Assembly (NCBI GenBank): GCA_025201365.1
Contig: JAIXMF010000222.1
Location: 1-22,470 of the forward strand
Origin: Syncephalis plumigaleata
Lineage: Eukaryota; Zoopagomycota; Zoopagomycetes; Zoopagales; Piptocephalidaceae
DNA: 22,470 nt
Direction: 5' to 3'
Part shown: piece by piece, positions 9,507 through 17,917 of the stretch
Layout: the number at the start of each line of letters is the position of its first letter
Position numbering within the stretch: position 1 is the stretch's first letter
Notes under the pieces: generated by a model
Databases searched by the model: none
What the model saw: only the letters and a program-made list of their open reading frames with translations
Told to the model about the DNA's origin: nothing
Position numbers and translations under genes: made by a program

Positions 9507-10909
9507 TCAACCATGTGTAATAAATGGTTGTGAAAATGCCTCACGAAGTCGACGTACTTTTTGTTCGCCAAATCCTGGCAGTGCGCTTAATTCCTCGGGA
9601 GTTGCTTCGATAATTCGCTTCACAGACTAGGGTCGCTTTATATTAGCTATTCCACTGCTTTCCTAACTGTTATAAACTTACATGGAAATTAGATATAAGC
9701 GTGAGGACATCGGTACGAGTAATGGATTTGATGCCCGTCAAGAATTTAGTCAACTAATGTTTACACGCCCATATGATTAGTATTCTACGATGGTACAAAT
9801 AGATGGTGCTGATTATGATCTACACCGACTCACCCTAGCAAGGTAGATATCATCGACTCGTTCACGAATGGCATCAGGTGGACGATGTTCATACGCCTTG
9901 AATGTCTCAATGTATCGTCCAACCTCTTCTGCACTAATAAGATAATCGCATACTTACTATTATGATCATAATCGTAATCATAATAATAATACTTACCTCC
10001 AACCAAGGAACAACGTCATATTACTATTGATTGCCAGCTGTGTTAACTCGCGAATTAACTCTTGATGATCCGTCTATAGTGTCAATTCCTGTTATTAATC
10101 GATTATCTATGCTTATTCCAATGTCATAGCAGTTACATACCACATCCACTTGTATCATTAATACGCGTAGCATGTATCGATTGCCTAACTTTTGTATTCT
10201 ATCGTAAATGTATTCCGGTCGTAATCGATGATAGCGTAGACTAACATATTGATTGATCCGTTATTCAATATGGTTATAGCTATTGGCATAGATGATGATC
10301 GTCGTTTACCTTAGAAAGAGTACACATTGCGTTACTCCCACTACGTAATCTGGCAGGATATCATCGCTCCACTCCCAACTGACATTCTTGATGTAGCGCA
10401 ATACTCGATTACCTTCCTATTGTCATCGCATAAAAGTAAAAGGGTAAATAACGGCATCGCATCCTATTACCGCTACTTACTTGACATCGATTAACGAGAA
10501 CACTGTTGATGGAAGCAGGTCGCCATGTCGTTTCAAGTGGTGCTTGTCGTACGCGAGTTGTCGTAGAACCAGTCTTGCCACTATCTTGTCGACTACTTGC
10601 GGTTGTAATCGACGCGACCGGTACTTGAACCGACTTAACCGTGGCGGTATCAGCAGTTGGCGTACTACCACCACCACCACCAGAGGGAGACATGAATCCA
10701 CCTGGTGGCATAGACGATTCCTCGTTGGACGGTCCAATCTTTTCTTGGTGTCGTTCATTGAGTAAAGCGCGTCCCCCTTGCACTTTAGCTACCAAGTCAT
10801 TGGCTGCCATCTGAGCCTGTTGACGAAATGTAGAGGAAGACGTGCTCGCTTCCGCCTCTTCTACTTTTACTTCTTCGTTTGGTGATAAATTATCTGCGCT
10901 TCGTTTCAT
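9507..10909 (-). CDS. RAD10: ERCC1/Rad10 DNA repair endonuclease subunit
   Basis: ERCC1/Rad10 pairs with XPF/Rad1 to cut 5' of lesions in nucleotide excision repair, cross-link repair and single-strand annealing. Seven exons (10909-10481, 10416-10310, 10240-10141, 10073-9997, 9933-9834, 9753-9682, 9626-9507) keep one frame and encode 334 aa. Residues 1-130 are disordered, with Ser/Thr runs and a five-Gly run encoded by CAC/ACC repeats. The central domain begins NSVLVNRCQ (about 135) and continues with [36 protein letters not shown] and [11 protein letters not shown]. Next come [20 protein letters not shown] and AYEHRPPD, all matching ERCC1. The C-terminal helix-hairpin-helix pair covers about 260-330, including [21 protein letters not shown]. 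As in the family, the central domain lacks the nuclease motif of XPF. The gene starts 279 bp from the divergent secreted-protein gene. Confidence 0.93.
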
Positions 10910-11188
10910 TATTACCGTGTAATGTATGTGACTTTGGAGGGAGAGAGAAGGGAGAGGAGAGAGAGTCAGGCCACAATAGAATATGAAGTGTATAAAAAAG
11001 CAACGAAACTCGTTTCGTCTTGCTGCAGTTGTCGTGCATACAACATACAGCTCTTTCTCGTTTCATCACCATCTCACTCACTTGAACCTATTCCTACTAG
11101 TACAGCTTATCTTATTTTGCGCTCTCTCGTTCAATTCGTATATTTTGTTTCTTCTTCAGTATAATTAGTGTCTTTATATTACCATAAT
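10910..11188. promoter_or_regulatory. Bidirectional promoter between RAD10 and the small secreted-protein gene
   Basis: This 279-bp divergent spacer has a GA-rich block on the plus strand (about 10935-10970, GGGAGAGAGAAGGGAGAGGA). Pyrimidine-rich sequence then leads into the small secreted ORF. No clear TATA box could be assigned. Confidence 0.5.
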
Positions 11189-11446
11189 ATGCTCGTGTCT
11201 ATTCGTCGTGTCTTTGCCGTAGCAAGTATGGCAGTCATACTGGTAGTGGCAGCGGCAGGACTGGTCAACGCATTGCCCGCTTCAGATGACGGCAGCAAGT
11301 CCGTAGCTCATATCGCACCAGAAGGCCCTGTTACTCCCAAGGGTAACACGGGTGAATTCGAGAATGTTCGTCAAGTCGTTATCGACGACAATAAGACTGG
11401 CACTCGTACTCGCTTCTTTTTGAAGAGTCTTCCACCTCCCAGCTAA
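11189..11446 (+). CDS. Small secreted protein of unknown function (85 aa)
   Basis: This short, intronless ORF starts at ATG 11189. An open frame upstream contains only non-ATG codons. Residues 1-29 are a classic secretion signal: a basic start (SIRR), a hydrophobic core VFAVASMAVILVVAAAGL, and a likely cleavage site after VNA. The predicted mature part is about 56 aa and begins LPASDDGSK. It has a Pro/Gly stretch EGPVTPKGN, one potential N-glycosylation site (Asn-Lys-Thr), a basic TRTRFFLK segment and a Pro-rich end, with no cysteine. The family is not recognised. Its GC-richer codons contrast with the AT-rich flanks, which supports real coding. It could be a secreted effector-like or cell-wall peptide, or a peptidase propeptide-like inhibitor, but neither role is shown. 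Confidence 0.6.
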   Translation: MLVSIRRVFAVASMAVILVVAAAGLVNALPASDDGSKSVAHIAPEGPVTPKGNTGEFENVRQVVIDDNKTGTRTRFFLKSLPPPS

Positions 11447-11616
11447 ATAACAGCATTAACAGCAATAATACTCGCTTTGTTGGCATATTATAGCATTGGT
11501 TCAATTGTAGTAATACCCTCTGTTATCTACGTGTCTATACATACATACATACATGCATACATAAAGCGAGAGATGATTAAACATAATATCGTTCTTTATT
11601 TGATAATCGCATGTCT

Positions 11617-14248
11617 TTATCGTTTACGCTTGTCCATCAGCATCGTATTACTGTTGCTATCATTGTTACTATCATTGTTACTATCATTGTCACGATTGTT
11701 GGATAGATGTACGTGACTTAATTGCAATAAATCCTTCAATTGCGCTACTTGTGTCTTCAAACTCCATGGCTGCTGATGTTGATATCGTTTTTGTATCATT
11801 GCTGCTGCTTCTGATAATGGCAATGACGATGATTCACTAGTAGTAGCAGTAGTAGCAGTATGATCCATGTCTTCCCATTCATCCATATCCATTAGCCAGT
11901 TATGCTGATTAGTTGTTGCTAATCCATGATGCTGTTGCTGCTTCCAATGTAACGGTAGAAATGATGCCATTAATCTGACAATACTATTATTGACTTGAAC
12001 CTTGATGTAAAGTCAATGCCAGTTGTCTCTGCATGTTTACTCGTTTGTTTCTCTTACCAATTGAGCGCGACGTTTATTGGCAGGCAATGGAGGCTTTGTC
12101 TTGTTTCGTAGATTGTACCTCGATGATGGTTTATGCGTCTTTGCTACCGTTGAAGCAATCGAGGAAAGTGTACTGATATTGACTAGTACTTGCCCTCCTT
12201 TCTGCGCTATCTGTCATGTATTGTTATTATTGCAAGTTAACAGAGATATCTCGTGTGGCATTCTACACTTGCTACTCACCTTTTTCTGTTGCTCTTGCAC
12301 TTGCAATTCATGTTGCGCCTGCTTCAGCTGCTTCAATAATTTGTAATGATTGCCGTGTAGGTTTAACAGTTTATGAAACGTCTTTGACTTGTCACGCGTA
12401 ATACGATTGGCCTGTTTATCCATGGCCAGTTGCGCGTCTACAGCGTCTGTCTAGTAATTGATCATCAGTTGCTATTGAATACTTTCTTCCCTGCTAACAC
12501 GACGAGTTAGTCAGTTAGTTAGTTACCTGCTCAATAAACAACTGCTCAACTTGACGTTTAAATAGCACCAAATGCTGATGCGTCTGTTTCTTTCGTGTAT
12601 CATCCTCCGATGACTCGATATCACGACTAGCTAATGATCCCGTATGATCTGTAATGTTTCTGGAATACTTCATTCTAATACATCAATAGGATATCAATTA
12701 ATTATACTATAAACTACTAGTAATAATGGTAATAGTAATAGCTTACATGTAATCGTTTAGTTCTGATAATACACAGTCTGTAATAACATCCATAGCTGTT
12801 AATGATGCTTCATTTGTAGTAGTTGTTGTTGTTGTAGCGCTACTTTCTTGATCTACTGTATCATTCCTGTCTAATTGAGGAGTATGTTGCATCTTGTAAG
12901 ATTTAAATTCCATTAATTCTGTAGATGCTACTGCTGGTAGTTGTACTGCTGTTGTTGGTGCTACGGCTGCTGGTTGTGGTAATGATTGTTCCTTATTTAC
13001 AGTTTCCGATGTTGCTAATGGCGACATTTGAATACTATTTCTCCTTGCTAGTCGTGCCAATATTTCTGGTGATGGATTACCGCTATGAATCGAGCTTGGT
13101 TCATACCATGAGATATCTGGAAGAGACGTGTCCTCCCGTAAATACGGGCTAGACTGACGTAGTAATGATGAGCGTCGATACTGTTGTTGTTGTTGTTGTT
13201 GCTGTCGGTTGCGTTGTCGTAACTGTCGTGATCCCTCACCGACATCACTCAATATGAGAGATGGCTGATCAGTGGCAGGTGCAGATGATGGTGATTCAAT
13301 TCCCGTACGCGTATGTTGCTGATCATGTACTAACGATGGTCGAAATGGCTATCAAACATAGATAAGCCATCTAGAATTAATATATATATATGTACCACTT
13401 ACTGTAGTTGTATATCTACTCGATTTCTGATATAATGGCGTATGATATTCTCGTTGCATTGTATTACTGGATGGCAGTGATATACGCGAGCTAATCTGAC
13501 TTGGTGGTGTAGTAAGTAGGTTGGACAAGTCAGTACCTGCATTGTATTTGTCATCGTGTAGATATAGCTCGTCTAACCAACAATTATTGTTAACCATTTG
13601 TCTCTATTACTCTACTATAATCCAATCTACCTGTTAGATCAGGCCGTTGATTATCTAATGGTTCAGACTTAGCCGTATTTATCGCCTTGTCCGTACGTCT
13701 TTCTAGATCATCCAAAATTGACGTTGATTGCAGACTATCGTTGAAACTCTTGGTTGTCATATGACGATAATGAGGATGGTCATCGTTGTCATAAGCAACA
13801 TGATCATTGTCATCATCATTGTCATCAGTAGCATCTTGCTCACTTATTGCTGACAATGTATCTGCTTGATGAACCTGCTCATTAACAGGTGTCGATGATC
13901 TCGGTGCATCCGATAAATGTAAAAAGCCCGACAGTTGACTAGAGGAATTTGAAGAGCTCGACTCGGTTGATCCAGTACGTTCATTGGGGATATTGAATCG
14001 ATTAATAGACTTTTTTATAAGTGTATCAGGTCCTGGTGTTCTGAATACGTAACGGCTATTAGCATATTGTTGATAATGGCTATTACTCGTCAATTTATTA
14101 TGTATAACCTACGTATTATAATGAGTATTGGTATTCGGTATAGCTGGCTTTTTCTCGTCTATATATATATATATATGTGACATATCATAGAGTTATAGTG
14201 AATAGTCGTGTCAATGATAGTAATTCAAGTATTACCTCGAGTGTCCAT
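11617..14248 (-). CDS. Large low-complexity/coiled-coil protein of unknown function (about 700 aa)
   Basis: Nine exons can be joined in one frame: 14248-14236, 14158-14113, 14055-13631, 13572-13403, 13348-12747, 12674-12527, 12450-12280, 12210-12041 and 11974-11617 (701 codons with stop). The introns are 54-90 nt and end in TAG or CAG. Residues 20-30 hold YVFRTPGPDTL. Residues 40-410 are disordered (Ser, Asp/Asn, eight Gln near 280, seven Thr near 400). Helical, coiled-coil-like segments follow at about 440-525, with HLVLFKRQVEQLF and FHKLLNLHGNHYKLLKQLK. A basic patch SRYNLRNK...NKRRA lies near 560-575. The C-terminal region is acidic then helical (TQVAQLKDLLQL), with DSNN repeats and a KRKR end. 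The composition suggests a nuclear or cytoskeletal scaffold, which is speculation. The tiny first exon (MDTR) and the 12040 donor, chosen over a closer GTAAGA at 12057, are the weakest choices. Confidence 0.65.
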
Positions 14249-14407
14249 GATATGTATATATATACTCACTGGCGAGTAAAGTAAATGAACAAGTAAACGA
14301 ACAAGTAAATAAATAAAAAAGACCTCAACTCATCGTTTATTATCATTCTTGCTCCTTCCTTTTCACCTAGCTTCTTTTACTACTACTACTCTTCCACTTC
14401 TTATTCA
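14249..14407. promoter_or_regulatory. 159-bp bidirectional promoter with 12-bp tandem repeats
   Basis: This is the spacer between the divergent start codons of the coiled-coil gene and LAMTOR2. Three imperfect 12-mers run in tandem: AAGTAAATGAAC (14279-14290), AAGTAAACGAAC (14291-14302) and AAGTAAATAAAT (14303-14314). A pyrimidine-rich leader (CTTCTTTTACTACTACTACTC) then precedes the LAMTOR2 ATG. Confidence 0.55.
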
Positions 14408-14960
14408 ATGATAAAGCCTAAAGTCATTGCTCAAGTGCTGCAACAAGCCGTCACTGGTGGTGTCGAGACTGCATTGTAAATAGTATTACGCGTTTATTGG
14501 TTACGTTTTCTTTATTACTAATTGAACTTGCTCTATGAACAATAACGGTATTCCCTCGTATATAGACTATTGACGAGAGATGGTGCTATACTTGCTTCGG
14601 CCACGTCAGGCGGTGCCGACACGAATATACGAGCTGCCGTGGCTGCAAGTGTGTGGAAGGGCTACGAGGCTTGTCTACATTCGTGGTCATCCTTGGACGA
14701 CAGTCTACGCTCGTTCATGTTGCAGTGCGAGCAGGGTAGGGCGTTGGTGCATCCAGTAGGTGAACTCTTGGTCGTTCTAGTCGCTAATAGTCAATGTGAG
14801 ATGGGTATGCTTAAGCTAAAGGTAATATTACTGGTAAATACACCATCATCATCATGCTAACGTATTGTATTAACATCATCAATGAATATCGCGATATACA
14901 CGTAAGATGGAGGCCTTAATTAAGCATTTCGAAGAACCACTCAAGAATGTCTCCTTTTAG
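14408..14960 (+). CDS. LAMTOR2: LAMTOR2/p14 roadblock-domain subunit of Ragulator
   Basis: LAMTOR2 is a roadblock/LC7 subunit of Ragulator, which holds Rag GTPases on the lysosome or vacuole for TORC1 signalling. Three exons (14408-14475, 14566-14821, 14907-14960) encode 125 aa, the same length as the human protein. The order of motifs matches: MIKPKVIAQVLQQAVTGGV, then LLLTRDGAILA, GGADTNIRAAVAASVWKGYE, LQCEQGRALVHPVGELLV, GMLKLK and a last exon KHFEEPLKNVSF that parallels the human EEPL end. The last 3' splice site is an unusual AAG (CACGTAAG), with a branch site TATTAACAT upstream. It is divergent from the coiled-coil gene across 159 bp. Confidence 0.92.
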
Positions 14961-15177
14961 TCCGTTTCGATAATAAATACGCGCATATGTGTACATGTAA
15001 TTAGAATATCAATAAGTAGCAATACCTAGTTAGTTACCATAATGACATGTATATGTGTATAGATGTGGAAATGATCTTTCATAGAACACGTTCGTTCATT
15101 TATTTATTCATTTGTTTGTGTGCTTTTCCGCATCTAGTGTGCGTATATTATGGCTTATAAATGATAAGAAAGCCAAA

Positions 15178-16750
15178 CTAATTACGATAGTTCACTACGG
15201 GTGCTGGCTTATTGCCAAGAATCACGTCGATCTCTAGCATGATCTCGGGAGTTAACTTGGGCAATACCTCGAGTGCCTTGATATTCTCCTCGACTTGTGA
15301 GGTTCGTGAAGCACCTACAAACAAACATCAGTCATCATTATCATCATCATCATAATGCTTACCTGTAATAACCGTGGAGACATGAGGGTTCTTGGCACAC
15401 CAAGCGAGAGCCAATTGAGCACAGGTACAACCCAATTGTTCAGCAAGTGACTAGTTCAATGAATAAATACGTGTTAGTTCGTGGTACGCACGAGTCATTC
15501 ACCAATAACATCAGGATGACTTACTAGTAATTTATCCACTTTCTCAATACGCTTCCTGCCTTCCTCCGATTCTAATCTACCGCGAAGGATCTTTGACATG
15601 TTCTCTTGACCAGCTAGACGACTATCACTAGGAATGCCCTTGTTGTACTTGCCCGTAAGTACACCGCTCGCCAATGGACTCCAGATGGTGGTGCCTAGAC
15701 CACGCTTCTTGTACAATGGATCGTATTCCTTTTCAACTCGCTCACGTTCGAACATGTTATATTGCGGTTGTTCAACCTGTAACATACATCATACATCATA
15801 CATAATTAGCAACAATATCAGAGACAGTGTATACTATACGACACTTACCGTAGGACCAATAAGATTAAGACGATCAGCAATACCGTAAGCCTCTGACAAT
15901 TCTTCTGCACTCCATTCACTTGTACCTATCATATACAATCATCATTTATAATGAATATTCTATTCTAATACATTCATATACATATAACTTACCCCAGTAG
16001 AATGCTTTTCCTTGATTGATGACGTGATTAAACGCACGTACCACTTCCTCCATCGGTGTCTCCGGATCAGGACGATGAGCAAAGACAATGTCGACATAGT
16101 CGAGCTGTAGTCGCTTCAACGAGGCATCCAATCCTTCAATAATATGCTTGCGGGATAGACCACGATCATTAGGGCCTAGTTATTCATTGATGATTAGTGA
16201 TATGAAATAGAGCAGTAAACAAGCATAGTCTATTGACTACTTACCCTTGCCACCCCAGAATAGCTTAGTAGAAATGACGATATCCGATCGTTTCCATCCG
16301 CATCGTTTAATGACATTACCCATAACAATCTCGGATTGGCCATCTATTATGAAATAGTAATGATAATTGTGTTGCAATTGATTAGGATAGGATAGACACG
16401 GAATAGAATAGTTGATGGATTGCTCATCTATCTCTTTTCTGTATTACATACCTGCATAGACTTCAGCCGTATCGAAAAAGTTGACACCCAACTCATAGGC
16501 ACGTTTCATACATTCATAAGTTCCATCTGGGTGCAACAATGATTAGCATGTTGCACATAGTGATCACCAAATCACAAGCATGATTGGTACCTACCCTCAT
16601 CAGTTTGTCCACCATAGGTTAACCTATACATCAACAGCATTCAGCATTAGTACATCATATAATGTCGTATGACATTTGTGGGACATACCAGCCACCAAGC
16701 GAAAGGACCGAAACCTTAAGACCGGATGAACCCAAATGACGATATTCCAT
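15178..16750 (-). CDS. Aldo-keto reductase, voltage-gated K+ channel beta-subunit-like
   Basis: These NADPH-dependent oxidoreductases reduce aldehydes and ketones. In animals the closest family forms the beta subunits of Shaker channels. Nine exons (16750-16689, 16623-16595, 16526-16452, 16343-16245, 16175-15993, 15925-15849, 15776-15525, 15450-15363, 15314-15178) give 333 aa. The N-terminus [20 protein letters not shown] is typical. The catalytic tetrad is visible as Asp49 and Tyr54 ([11 protein letters not shown]), Lys82 (ISTKLFWGG) and His122 (IVFAHRPDP). NADPH-site segments include [46 protein letters not shown] and the C-terminal [20 protein letters not shown]. Length and motifs are those of the AKR6/7-like fungal group, with nothing missing. 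An AG-rich tract (about 16815-16840) lies just upstream. A role as a channel subunit cannot be inferred. Confidence 0.93.
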
Positions 16751-17258
16751 GATGGTGATATTTAACTAGTTAACCAGTTGAACAATAAGAAACACAAATG
16801 TGAGTACGACAGAAGGAGAGAGCGAGAGAGCGAGAGAGACAAGTGACGTAGAATAGTGATGTCGACGATGAACGAGCTACATTTATAGCATAACAATAGC
16901 TACAACCGGATAAATGTAAGGCCTTAAACATATCCGTTTAATGTCCTAAAATGACGTCATGTTAATCGTATTAGTAAGAATACGAACCAGTAACTCGTAT
17001 CTGATACGTGCCATATGTAACTAATATTCCATCGTGTTCTTTCCCTCCACTCTCTTGAATGAGTCAACTAACCTATAGAGCGTGTAATCTATGTCAAATG
17101 ATAAGATACTTACAAATCATAATAGATATGAAATTGCATCATTATTACATGTTATTACTGAATGATAGAGATTGATAACTATTATCATTATGAACATTAC
17201 TTTTACACTTGTAATTATTTGAGTAAAAAAAGAAATCTATTACCATAAAACTACAGTG

Positions 17259-17279
17259 TTTTTCCATCCAATTTGCGCA
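17259..17279 (+). repeat. Perfect 21-bp inverted repeat, left arm
   Basis: TTTTTCCATCCAATTTGCGC plus one A is exactly the reverse complement of 17452-17472, with 172 bp between the arms. An additional inverted pair, ATTACTGAAT (17154-17163) and ATTCAGTAAT (17389-17398), lies nearby. Confidence 0.85.
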
Positions 17280-17451
17280 TTTATCCTTTAACATTTGCAG
17301 TTTATTAATAAATAGATTTACACAATTGTTAACACCATTATCACCATAGAAATGCCAATTGACACAGCATGATAATAACAATTCAGTATTCAGTAATGGA
17401 TCCTTTATTGATAGCGATAACTATTATTTATTCGTAACAACAATGGCTAAC

Positions 17452-17472
17452 TGCGCAAATTGGATGGAAAAA
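17452..17472 (-). repeat. Perfect 21-bp inverted repeat, right arm
   Basis: This is the exact reverse complement of 17259-17279. Together the arms could form a long-loop hairpin or mark the ends of a degenerate MITE-like insertion. No target-site duplication could be confirmed. Confidence 0.85.
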
Positions 17473-17586
17473 GTCTGTAGATAATAGAGATTGACCAAAT
17501 GTTGATAATGATATTAGATACTGATATACAGTAATATGGCAGTACACGCATACGCACACACACATACAAAAAAAGGGAAATAGTAA

Positions 17587-17612
17587 AGAGAGAGAGAGAG
17601 AGAGAGAGAGAG
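17587..17612 (+). repeat. (AG)13 microsatellite in TIS11 3' UTR
   Basis: Thirteen tandem AG units lie on the plus strand, so CU repeats would be present in the minus-strand transcript, about 300 nt after the TIS11 stop codon. Confidence 0.85.
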
Positions 17613-17643
17613 AACAACAATGAAATCAATGGCAAGTATAAGG

Positions 17644-17651
17644 AATAAATA
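17644..17651 (-). promoter_or_regulatory. Possible UAUUUAUU AU-rich element in TIS11 3' UTR
   Basis: The minus strand reads TATTTATT here, about 267 nt after the TIS11 stop. UAUUUAU is the consensus bound by tandem CCCH fingers of the TTP/TIS11 family, so the product could target its own mRNA. In AT-rich sequence such a 7-mer also occurs by chance. Confidence 0.35.
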
Positions 17652-17917
17652 GCAAATGTGGATACACATATATATATCTGTATATTTAGTCCAAACCATG
17701 TATGTAATTGCTATAATATGCCCGTGCATGTAAATAAGTAACAACAACAATAATAATAATGTAATATGGAATATATAGTAATGCAGTGCAAGTAAGTGGT
17801 GTGCGAATAAATGAATGCCACACACACACACACAAAAGAAAGAATGATCAATGATGATAACAGAATAGAACACGCGTATATAATAAGTATAACGTAAATA
17901 ATTAGTCATCACACTAA

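Larger units (their letters stand above)
16751..17917. other. Intergenic region between AKR promoter and TIS11 3' end
   Basis: There is no credible gene in these 1.17 kb. The right-hand part is the probable promoter side of the AKR gene, with GAGAGAGCGAGAGAG near 16816-16838. The stretch 17100-17520 is strongly AT-rich and repeat-laden, with the perfect 21-bp inverted repeat (17259-17279 and 17452-17472) and shorter repeats such as GATAACTATTAT at 17173 and 17414. From 17500 to 17917 lies the presumed 3' UTR of the TIS11 gene, which is transcribed leftwards. Confidence 0.6.

Noticed and set aside
12012-12057. GTAAGA donor at 12057 with a 29-nt intron in the coiled-coil gene
   Set aside because: The intron would be far shorter than others here and leads to a quick stop. 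The donor at 12040 with acceptor before 11974 gives a 66-nt intron in the right phase.
13590-14093. Treating 14093-13590 and 13597-13352 as independent genes
   Set aside because: The first begins at TTG and each frame breaks at clear splice signals. A 57-nt intron (14112-14056) and a 58-nt intron (13630-13573) restore one continuous frame.
17145-17381. 78-codon minus-strand frame between AKR and TIS11
   Set aside because: It starts at TTG, is AT-driven Asn/Lys/Phe-rich, and overlaps the inverted repeat. No motif is present.
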